Position numbers and translations under genes: made by a program. Below, one piece after another: positions 1-5,909 of a stretch of 5,909 bases of DNA. This stretch comes from Candidatus Omnitrophota bacterium. GTDB taxonomy: Bacteria; Omnitrophota; Gorgyraeia; B26-G9. Each line of letters begins with the position of its first letter. The first letter of the stretch is position 1. The DNA lies in the NCBI GenBank assembly GCA_018399295.1, contig JAGYOO010000101.1, positions 1-5,909 of the forward strand. Direction: 5' to 3'. A model generated the notes under the pieces. That model was not told the DNA's origin. It saw only the letters and a list, made by a program, of their open reading frames with translations, and searched no databases.

Positions 1-1
1 G

Positions 2-226
2 CGTCTTCCGGCTGATTGGGATCGGGTCTCGTTTTCCATCCGGTTAAAAAACACGCGGTTGAATCTGAAAGTCGGAAATGAAGAGGTGAAAGTAAGGATG
101 CTTCCGGCCAAAAAAATTAAAACAACTGTGAAAGTGAGAGTATATGAAAATACCGAAGAAATCCGCAGTGAAAAGACCTATACTTTCCGGAGAAAGCCCG
201 AGGTCTCCCGGGAATACTACTATTAA
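2..226 (+). CDS. C-terminal end of a probable GH65-family glycoside hydrolase/phosphorylase (5' partial)
   Basis: This frame is open from the left edge and ends at TAA 224-226, giving 74 visible residues; the start and catalytic domain lie outside the window. The segment LPADWDRVSFSIRLKNTRL followed by NLKVGNEEVKV resembles the small beta-sandwich C-terminal domain of GH65 enzymes (maltose, trehalose and kojibiose phosphorylases), where an LP-x-x-W motif is followed by a strand of the type 'l-F-x-i-x-x-x-x-x-x-l-x-v'. The last 30 or so residues are charged and end in a Tyr-rich tail (EYYY), with no motif I recognise. Known GH65 enzymes act on alpha-linked disaccharides, many by phosphorolysis to a sugar 1-phosphate, but the substrate cannot be read from this tail. 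The downstream glycosyltransferase fits a disaccharide pathway. Another carbohydrate-active enzyme with a similar beta domain is possible. Confidence 0.55.
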   Translation, partial: RLPADWDRVSFSIRLKNTRLNLKVGNEEVKVRMLPAKKIKTTVKVRVYENTEEIRSEKTYTFRRKPEVSREYYY

Positions 227-1517
227 TGGATCTTCACGGAAATTAAATATTCTGCATATCCATTGGGGTTTTCCTCCGACCATCGGAGGAGTTGAGACCC
301 ACTTGACTATAATCCTTCCCGAGATGCGGCGGAGGGGGCATCAAGTAAGTCTGCTGACCGGATCGAATGAAAGTAGTAGAACCCGCTACAGCTATGAAGG
401 AGTGCAGATAAACCGCTCGCCGCTTCTGGATCTTAATTGGCTGTATGACCGGGGCCTGGACGGATTGGAGCAGGATATCCGGAGGTATTTCAGCCGGCAT
501 CTGGATGAGATCAGGCCGGAGGTAATTCACGCGCATAATTTTCACTATTTCAGCCGGCCGCACGCCTATATCCTGACCGCCGAGGCCCGAAAAAGGAATA
601 TACCGGTTATTCTTACGGCGCACAATGTCTGGGATGATTCTTTGTTTCTGGAGTTGACCCACGATATACTCTGGGATCACATCATCGCGGTAAGTCATTT
701 CATTAAACGGGAATTTATCGGAGTAGGGATCGACGACAGGCGGATCAGGGTGATCCATCACGGCGTGGATCAGACCCGTTTCAACCGGCCTGCTGACGGA
801 ATCCTGATCCAGTATCCCCGCCTGAAGGACCGTAAGATAGTTTTTCATCCGGCGCGAATGGGTCTGGCCAAGGGATGTGACGTGAGCATTAAGGCGGTGA
901 ACCTTCTGAAAGAACGGTATCCGGACATAATCCTGATCCTGGCCGGATCAAAAAACATAATCGATTGGGGCGCAACTCAGCAGAAAGACATCGCGTACAT
1001 GGTAAATCTGATAAAGTACTTCGGGATGGAAGATAACTGCCTGATCGATTTTTTCCCTTTGGAGACCATGTACTTGTTATATTCGATCTGTGATATCTGC
1101 GTTTACCCTTCCAGTGTATCGGAACCGTTTGGCCTGGCAATGCTGGAGGCCATGGCCAGCGCGAAACCCATAATCGTGACCAAAGTCGGCGGGATGAGCG
1201 AGATAATCAGCAACGGGATTAACGGATATCTGATCCCGGCGCATGATTGCGAGGCTTTGGCCGAAAAGATCCGCCTGCTGTTGGAGGATGGACGGCTCCG
1301 GCGGAGATTGGGGTATACGGGACAAAGAATGATCGAGGCAATGTATACGCGGGAACGTGTGGCTGAAGAAAATATCGAACTTTATCGGGAAACGATCAGC
1401 CGGATAAAACGCGAAGGCAACCGCGGGAAAACCGGGAAAGGAGAGTTGCGGCATGAAAGAACAGCTGGAATTAAGTCCGGAGGAGTTGAAGCGCTCGGCA
1501 GTCGACTTGCCGCTTGA
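144..1517 (+). CDS. GT4-family (GT-B fold) glycosyltransferase
   Basis: The product has 457 residues from ATG 144. It probably transfers a sugar from a nucleotide-sugar donor with retention of configuration, in the cytosol or at the inner membrane face. The N-terminal Rossmann domain opens at about residue 34 with KLNILHIHWGFPP and the glycine-rich GGVE (48-51), then HAHN (129-132) and LTAHN with H160. The C-terminal donor-binding domain has R238 and K243 five residues apart, as in the GT4 R-x4-KG diphosphate-binding motif, and the E-x7-E motif EPFGLAMLE (E327 and E335). No signal peptide or membrane segment is seen. Residues 1-33 do not look like the family and lie over the end of the upstream gene. 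ATG 144 is the only in-frame ATG before the conserved domain, with a poor Shine-Dalgarno site (GAGAG, 3 nt away); GTG 168, with GAAGAA 7 nt upstream, is an alternative. About the last 35 residues are charged, poorly conserved and include the overlap with the protease gene. Donor and acceptor cannot be read from the sequence; a disaccharide or glucoside product is a guess from the GH65 neighbour. Confidence 0.9.
   Translation: MKIPKKSAVKRPILSGESPRSPGNTTINGSSRKLNILHIHWGFPPTIGGVETHLTIILPEMRRRGHQVSLLTGSNESSRTRYSYEGVQINRSPLLDLNWLYDRGLDGLEQDIRRYFSRHLDEIRPEVIHAHNFHYFSRPHAYILTAEARKRNIPVILTAHNVWDDSLFLELTHDILWDHIIAVSHFIKREFIGVGIDDRRIRVIHHGVDQTRFNRPADGILIQYPRLKDRKIVFHPARMGLAKGCDVSIKAVNLLKERYPDIILILAGSKNIIDWGATQQKDIAYMVNLIKYFGMEDNCLIDFFPLETMYLLYSICDICVYPSSVSEPFGLAMLEAMASAKPIIVTKVGGMSEIISNGINGYLIPAHDCEALAEKIRLLLEDGRLRRRLGYTGQRMIEAMYTRERVAEENIELYRETISRIKREGNRGKTGKGELRHERTAGIKSGGVEALGSRLAA
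1437..1445 (+). promoter_or_regulatory. Ribosome binding site of the Lon-like protease gene
   Basis: AAAGGAGAG contains a strong AGGAG core (1439-1443) with 9 nt between the core and ATG 1453. It lies inside the end of the glycosyltransferase gene and supports ATG 1453 as the protease start, and so the 65-bp overlap of the two genes. Confidence 0.8.
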
Positions 1518-3906
1518 ATTCGAGACTACGGATGATCTTTCTCAGAACGGTCGGGTGATCGGTCAGGAACGGGCCCTGCGGGCGATAGATTTCGGGCTGC
1601 ATATTTTTGAAGACGGATATAATCTCTATATTTCGGGGATGCCGGGAACCGGCCGTTCAACTACAGTCATGCAACTGATCGAGAAAGCCGCGATTGATCG
1701 TCCGACTCCGCCGGATATTTGCTATCTTTTTAATTTTTCCAATAATGACGAACCTCGGTCCTTACTGATGCCGGCGGGCAAAGGGTGTGAATTTCACCGG
1801 GACATGGAGGACTTCATAAAGGATCTGGAAAGCGAGATCAAAAAGGCCTTTCACAGCGATGACTATGAAAAGCACAAAAAACAGATAATGGAGAGTCTTA
1901 ACCGGAAGGAAGAAGATTCCAATCAGGAACTGCAGGGGTTTGCCGAACAGAAAGGCCTTTCTCTCCAGCAGACTCTTACCGGACTTGTCATTGTTCCGCA
2001 GGTGGACGGGGAGCCTGTTGACGACCAGAAGTTTGAGAAGCTTCCATCGGAGCAGAAAGAACGGATCCGGAATGACCGGCAGGAGGTTTATAAAAAACTG
2101 TATGATATCTCGCGCCGGATGCGGTTGGAGCAGCGGACGGCCAGAAAACGCTTAAAAAAGTTGGATGAGCAGGTCGCGTTGAACGCGATTGGTGGACTGA
2201 TTGACGAGCTTAGAAAAAAGTACGGAGAGTATGATGATATCAATCGCTATCTTGATGACATAAAGAGTGATGTTCTCAAGGAACTGGACCTGTTTAAGAA
2301 AGAACAGAAAGAGGATCAGCTGGCGATATTCGGAGGGCCGAAGAAGGACAAACAGGATATTCTGAATAAATACCGGGTGAACGTTCTTGTTGATAATGGA
2401 AAGACAAAAGGAGCTCCTGTTATTACTGAGCATAATCCCACTTATTACAACATAACCGGATACGTTGAGTATCAGGCTCGGTTCGGTCTGCTGATAACTG
2501 ATTTTACAATGATAAAACCCGGGGCGGTTCATAAAGCCAGCGGCGGCTTTCTGGTTGTCGAGGCCAATCAGATCCTGAGAGATTACTTTGCCTGGGACTC
2601 GCTGAAAAAGATGATCCGGTACCGGAACGCGAAGATCGAGAATCTGGCCCAGAAGTATGGATACGCTCCCACTACCGGTATTAAACCCCAGCCCGTGCCC
2701 GTAGATCTGAAGGTGGTTATGATCGGGAATCCTTATATTTATCAGTTACTTTATGTGCTGGATGAAGACTTTCGAAAGCTGTTTAAGGTCAAGGTTGATT
2801 TTGACACGATCTTTAATCGGTCGGATGAGATTAACATCGAATACGCGCATTTCGTCGCGCGCAAGGCGCGGGAAGGGAAGATGCTGCCGTTTACCCGCCC
2901 CGCGCTTTTGGAGATAATTGAGTATGGATCCCGTTTGGCGGAGCACAAGCATAAGGTTTCGGCCCGGTTTCTGGATATTCTGGATGTGATTAAGGAGGCG
3001 GATTTCTGGGCGAAGCGGGATGAACAGGCGCGGGTCGGTCCGGAGTATGTTAAAAAGGCTTTGGAGGAAAAACATTACCGGTCGAACATGATCCAGGATC
3101 ATGTTCGCGATCTGATCAGTGAAGGAACTATATTTATTGACAGGGAGCCGACAATCGGCCAGGTTACCGGGCTGTCGATAATCGATCTCGGTGATTACCG
3201 GTTCGGTCGGCCTTCCCGCTTAACCGTAAAAACTTTTTTTGGGAAAGCGGGGGTGGTCAATATCGAACGCGAGACCAATATGAGTGGTCCGATTCATTCT
3301 AAAGGGGTATTGATTCTTAGCGGATATCTGGGCTGGAAGTTTGCTCAGGATAAACCCCTGGCTCTTTCAGCGGGGATAGTGTTTGAGCAGAATTATTCTG
3401 GAGTGGACGGGGACAGCGCTTCCAGCGCTGAACTTTACGCTCTTCTCTCTGATCTGGCCGAACTTCCGCTGCGTCAGGATGTGGCCGTGACAGGTTCCGT
3501 GGATCAGCGGGGACAGGTTCAGCCGATCGGGGGCGTGAACGATAAGATCGAGGGGTATTTTTTGGTCTGCAAGACCCTTGGGCTTACCGGAAAGCAGGGT
3601 GTTATCATTCCCGAGGCAAACATTAAAAATCTCATGCTCAAAGAAGAAGTGATAAACGCGGTAAGAGAGGGGATGTTTCATATCTATCCGGTTAAAACGA
3701 TTGAACAGGGGATTGAGATATTGACCGGAAAACCGGCGGGAACTCTTCTTTCCGGAGGGGGGTATACCTCGGATACGGTTTATCAGCTTGTAGACCGGAA
3801 ACTTTCCCGGTTTTCCCGGCTGGCAGCGGAGTTTGGCCGCGGAACCATAAGTCCTCCAAAACAGGAAGAACATCCGGTGTATGCCGTTCACTCGGATCGC
3901 TGTTAA
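1453..3906 (+). CDS. LonB-type AAA+ protease (AAA_32 ATPase plus S16 Lon protease domain)
   Basis: The product is an 817-residue ATP-dependent serine protease, relative of E. coli YcbZ/LonH, in the usual ~800-residue size range of long AAA_32-Lon proteins. No membrane segment is seen, so it should act in the cytosol. The ATPase region begins near residue 20. The Walker A-like loop is GMPGTGRS (62-69) with Arg68 in place of the usual Lys. A long charged, helix-rich insertion follows (about 117-293, probable coiled coil), then a Walker B-like strand FLVVEA (366-371), a sensor-1 candidate N426 and an arginine-finger candidate R441 in DEDFRKLFK. The protease domain spans about 565-755. Its GDSAS motif gives nucleophile S655, and K698 in GGVNDK is the general base. 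Their 43-residue spacing equals that of E. coli Lon (S679/K722), and GDSA rather than PKDGPSAG is LonB style. Residues 755-817 form a tail with no recognised motif. The start is fixed by a strong ribosome binding site at 1437-1445. The gene is co-transcribed with the glycosyltransferase. Substrates are unknown. Confidence 0.93.
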   Translation: MKEQLELSPEELKRSAVDLPLEFETTDDLSQNGRVIGQERALRAIDFGLHIFEDGYNLYISGMPGTGRSTTVMQLIEKAAIDRPTPPDICYLFNFSNNDEPRSLLMPAGKGCEFHRDMEDFIKDLESEIKKAFHSDDYEKHKKQIMESLNRKEEDSNQELQGFAEQKGLSLQQTLTGLVIVPQVDGEPVDDQKFEKLPSEQKERIRNDRQEVYKKLYDISRRMRLEQRTARKRLKKLDEQVALNAIGGLIDELRKKYGEYDDINRYLDDIKSDVLKELDLFKKEQKEDQLAIFGGPKKDKQDILNKYRVNVLVDNGKTKGAPVITEHNPTYYNITGYVEYQARFGLLITDFTMIKPGAVHKASGGFLVVEANQILRDYFAWDSLKKMIRYRNAKIENLAQKYGYAPTTGIKPQPVPVDLKVVMIGNPYIYQLLYVLDEDFRKLFKVKVDFDTIFNRSDEINIEYAHFVARKAREGKMLPFTRPALLEIIEYGSRLAEHKHKVSARFLDILDVIKEADFWAKRDEQARVGPEYVKKALEEKHYRSNMIQDHVRDLISEGTIFIDREPTIGQVTGLSIIDLGDYRFGRPSRLTVKTFFGKAGVVNIERETNMSGPIHSKGVLILSGYLGWKFAQDKPLALSAGIVFEQNYSGVDGDSASSAELYALLSDLAELPLRQDVAVTGSVDQRGQVQPIGGVNDKIEGYFLVCKTLGLTGKQGVIIPEANIKNLMLKEEVINAVREGMFHIYPVKTIEQGIEILTGKPAGTLLSGGGYTSDTVYQLVDRKLSRFSRLAAEFGRGTISPPKQEEHPVYAVHSDRC
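3083..3107. repeat. 25-bp perfect inverted repeat inside the protease gene
   Basis: Arms CGAACATGATCC and GGATCATGTTCG are exact reverse complements, 12 bp each, around a single central A (3095). It sits between the ATPase and protease domain codons and encodes roughly SNMIQDHVR. It could be an operator-like protein site, an mRNA hairpin or chance; nothing else in the sequence supports a function. Confidence 0.6.
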
Positions 3907-3931
3907 TTGACCGGTTCATCGGAGACCGAAG

Positions 3932-3964
3932 TCCGGACGCGATCAGCCGCGTCCGGATTTCTTT
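3932..3964 (+). terminator. Probable intrinsic terminator or attenuator after the protease gene
   Basis: A perfect 10-bp stem, TCCGGACGCG (3932-3941) with CGCGTCCGGA (3948-3957), closes a 6-nt loop ATCAGC. The T-rich tract TTTCTTT (3958-3964) follows. A G-T wobble and two A-T pairs can extend the stem using AAG (3929-3931) and TTT (3958-3960). It begins 25 nt after the protease stop codon, as expected for the end of an operon. The T tract is interrupted by a C, so termination may be partial. The short distance to the transporter gene also allows an attenuator role. Confidence 0.75.
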
Positions 3965-3967
3965 AAT

Positions 3968-3973
3968 AAAAGG
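3968..3973 (+). promoter_or_regulatory. Ribosome binding site of the transporter gene
   Basis: AAAAGG lies 7 nt before ATG 3981. It is a moderate match to the Shine-Dalgarno consensus and favours ATG 3981 over the in-frame GTG at 3975. It begins 10 nt after the hairpin stem ends, so a folded hairpin would sit close to a bound ribosome. Confidence 0.5.
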
Positions 3974-3980
3974 CGTGATT

Positions 3981-5909
3981 ATGAGAGATCAATGGTCCGG
4001 AAGAATATCCGGCACAGCCGTCTGGCTTTTGCTGCTGCTTACCGGCGGGCTTTCCGTGATTTTTTTTAATACCGTCGATTTTACCCCCGAGGTTGGTCCG
4101 GATTTCTTTTTTTCCGTGGAAAGTTCTCGCTTGCAGGAAGAAAAAGAAATCGAAGAAAGCTTTTCTCCCCCCGGAGCTCAAATATTTATCGCCGTGGCCG
4201 GAGACATCAGATCAACTGATTTTCAAAATCGGTTCGCTCTATTGACCGGATCAATCGCCCAGATCCCGGGGATCGAGGCGGTAAAGGCCCCTGGAACCGG
4301 TGCTCCCCGGCTGGAACAGGTATTAAAAAGCCCATTCTGGAGCCGACTGCTCATCCTGGGAAAAAATGAGGCCCTGAACATTATCGTATTTGTCGATGAA
4401 CAGGCCCCGATTTCCAATATCGTCGATAAGCTGGAGCAGGCCATGGATCTGTTTGAGGGTTCGGGATTCCGGGCTGAAGTAACCGGAGTGCCTTATGTGG
4501 TGGAGATTATAAAGCGTAACCTCACGCGTGATTTTCGCGTGTTCAGTCTTCTGGCGCTGGGTCTGTTCGGAATCATGATTTTGGTGGTATTCCGCTCCTT
4601 TTACATTCTGCTGGGAACCCTGATTAGCTGCGTCGATGCCAGCATGATCTCACTGATCCTGACCCAGGCCGCGGGGATCGAGATCGGACTGCTGACCGTG
4701 AACATTGCCACGATTATCTTTATCGTAACCCTTTCCCATATTATCTTTATCACCTTTAACTGGACCGAGATCAGACGGGCGGACGGGACTGCCCCGGCGG
4801 TGGGAAAGGCCTGGCAAATGACCGTTGTGCCGTCTTTCTGGAGCATGCTTACCACTGTGCTTGGTTTCGGGAGCCTGCTGTTTGTTTCAGCTAAGCCTTT
4901 GCGGCAACTGGGATATTCCGGAATCACCGGGACTCTTACCGCTCTGCTAGTGGCGTATACCGTGTTTCCGGTATTTCTTAAACGGAAAGAGCTTGTAAGC
5001 CGGCGCTCGGTTCTTCCGCCGCCTTACAGAGGTAACTGGCTGGAATCAGCGGTCTTCCCCACCGTGACCGGGCTGCTTTTGCTGACAGCATTTTTGTCTA
5101 CCGGCCTGTGGGATCTTAACCGTGATCCGAGTCTGTTACTGTATTTTCAGAAAGACCGGCCTCTGCGCGATGGCCTGGAATTCGCTGATCAGCTGGGAGG
5201 CAGCAGCCCGTTGAATCTGGTGATAAGCAATCAATCGGGCCGATCTCTTAGTACGACTGAAAGCTATGAACGGATGTGGAAACTGCAGAATGATCTGGAA
5301 AACATGCGGTATACAGGCGGAATTATATCTCTGCCTGTTCTTATGCGTGAGGCCCGCCGGCCTCTGCTTTCATTTTTGTTCAGCTGGGAGACGCTTTTAA
5401 AATGGATGGAAAGCGAACGCTATGAAAGAATTGCCAAAAGTTTTATAAGCCCGGACCGGCAATCGGGATTGTTTGTGATCAGAATGCGGGAAACCGCCCG
5501 GGACATATCGCGGACCGGGGTGATCAGCAGGATTAAAAATGCCGTAAGAAAAAACGGATTCAAGACTGAATTGATCGGAGGGATCTACCTCCTTCAGGCG
5601 GAGCTTTCGGCCCAGGTTATTTCCAGTCTTATCTTCGGCCTGCAGCGGCTGATAGCGTTTTTTTTGATTATAGCTCTGGCCGCCTCAGTATCACTGCTTG
5701 TTTCCCTGAACACGGTATTGGCCCTGGCGGTGGTTCCGATCTGTATGGTCGGGATGTTCGGCATCTTTAATGTGCCGCTGGATATCATCTCCGCGCCGGC
5801 GCCGAATGTCGCGATCGCGATGGGAATAGACGGGATGATCCATCTGGTGATAAAGGTCCGCCGCATCAGTCGGCAAGGGGTCCCGGTTAAGGAGGCCTGG
5901 AAAGAAGGC
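3981..5909 (+). CDS. RND/MMPL-superfamily transporter (3' partial)
   Basis: The frame is open from ATG 3981 to the right edge (643 codons, no stop); family members usually have 750-900 residues, so roughly the last TM segments are missing. The layout is that of RND/MMPL proteins: TM1 at about 12-31, a soluble loop of about 155 residues, a TM bundle starting near 188 (TM2 about 188-207, further segments to about 331), TM7 at about 357-377, a second soluble loop of about 180 residues, and a second bundle from about 556. The two soluble loops should lie outside the inner membrane. In the second half N609-x11-H621 contains GIDGMIH with D617, matching the conserved acidic residue on the proton-relay helix of the superfamily. 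In the first half the matching helix is N241-x11-H253 (TLSHIIF) with V249 where the Asp would be. The substrate is unknown; lipid or hydrophobic cargo is common for MMPL and HpnN-type relatives. It follows the protease gene after a hairpin, so co-transcription is uncertain. Confidence 0.88.
   Translation, partial: MRDQWSGRISGTAVWLLLLLTGGLSVIFFNTVDFTPEVGPDFFFSVESSRLQEEKEIEESFSPPGAQIFIAVAGDIRSTDFQNRFALLTGSIAQIPGIEAVKAPGTGAPRLEQVLKSPFWSRLLILGKNEALNIIVFVDEQAPISNIVDKLEQAMDLFEGSGFRAEVTGVPYVVEIIKRNLTRDFRVFSLLALGLFGIMILVVFRSFYILLGTLISCVDASMISLILTQAAGIEIGLLTVNIATIIFIVTLSHIIFITFNWTEIRRADGTAPAVGKAWQMTVVPSFWSMLTTVLGFGSLLFVSAKPLRQLGYSGITGTLTALLVAYTVFPVFLKRKELVSRRSVLPPPYRGNWLESAVFPTVTGLLLLTAFLSTGLWDLNRDPSLLLYFQKDRPLRDGLEFADQLGGSSPLNLVISNQSGRSLSTTESYERMWKLQNDLENMRYTGGIISLPVLMREARRPLLSFLFSWETLLKWMESERYERIAKSFISPDRQSGLFVIRMRETARDISRTGVISRIKNAVRKNGFKTELIGGIYLLQAELSAQVISSLIFGLQRLIAFFLIIALAASVSLLVSLNTVLALAVVPICMVGMFGIFNVPLDIISAPAPNVAIAMGIDGMIHLVIKVRRISRQGVPVKEAWKEG

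Noticed and set aside
243..848. 201-residue minus-strand frame opposite the glycosyltransferase gene
   Set aside because: It lies fully opposite a gene with clear GT4 motifs, has no recognisable domain, and fits a shadow frame of that codon usage.
2615..2626. 12-bp palindrome TCCGGTACCGGA
   Set aside because: CCGG-containing words are very common throughout these genes, so a short palindrome of this kind is expected.
3367..3891. 174-residue minus-strand frame opposite the protease domain
   Set aside because: The + strand carries the catalytic Ser-Lys motifs here; the antisense product shows no family features.
3907..3912. TTGACC as a -35 box for the transporter
   Set aside because: At 16-18 bp spacing there is no TATAAT-like element, and TAATAA at 3964-3969 is about 51 bp away, too far.
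4601..4927. 108-residue minus-strand frame, with others at 3963-4181, 4223-4444 and 5594-5866
   Set aside because: All lie opposite the continuous transporter frame 3981-5909, which has clear TM repeats and RND/MMPL motifs; the minus frames have none.
1..5909. tRNA or rRNA genes, CRISPR arrays, insertion sequences, riboswitches, phage or defence genes
   Set aside because: Coding sequence fills nearly the whole window; I saw no tRNA-like folds, spaced direct repeats, transposase motifs or defence domains.

Overview
The window holds four genes, all on the + strand and tightly packed. They are the 3' end of a probable glycoside hydrolase family 65 (GH65) protein, a complete family 4 (GT4) glycosyltransferase, a complete LonB-type AAA+ protease of the AAA_32/S16 kind, and the first 643 codons of an RND/MMPL-superfamily membrane transporter that runs off the right edge. 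Base composition looks balanced (estimated by eye, not counted). The proteins look bacterial, and a large two-loop RND/MMPL transporter fits best, though not exclusively, with a Gram-negative-type envelope. Nothing here fixes the phylum; a Desulfobacterota-like or uncultured-lineage origin is only a guess from gene style.

Layout. At 2-226 a reading frame open from the left edge ends in a GH65-like C-terminal beta domain. The glycosyltransferase (144-1517 from its only in-frame ATG) overlaps it by 83 bp. The protease (1453-3906) overlaps the glycosyltransferase by 65 bp and has a strong ribosome binding site inside the glycosyltransferase gene. These three genes are almost certainly one transcription unit. 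A 74-bp gap (3907-3980) follows, with a perfect 10-bp GC-rich hairpin and a T-rich tract. The transporter starts only 16 nt after that tract, so the hairpin either ends the upstream operon or dampens read-through into the transporter.

Working together. A GH65 enzyme (usually a phosphorylase or hydrolase of alpha-linked disaccharides) next to a GT4 enzyme suggests making and breaking a glucoside such as a storage or compatible-solute disaccharide; this is inference. The Lon-like protease has an intact Ser-Lys dyad (S655/K698) and may serve protein quality control or regulation. The transporter shows no link to sugar metabolism and may be a separate unit.

Most of the window is ordinary. The points worth checking are a possible one-base frameshift at the glycosyltransferase start, noncanonical Walker motifs in the protease, a 25-bp perfect inverted repeat inside the protease gene, the hairpin close to the transporter start, and loss of the usual Asp in the first half of the transporter. 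I found no RNA gene, CRISPR array, insertion sequence or convincing new defence system.
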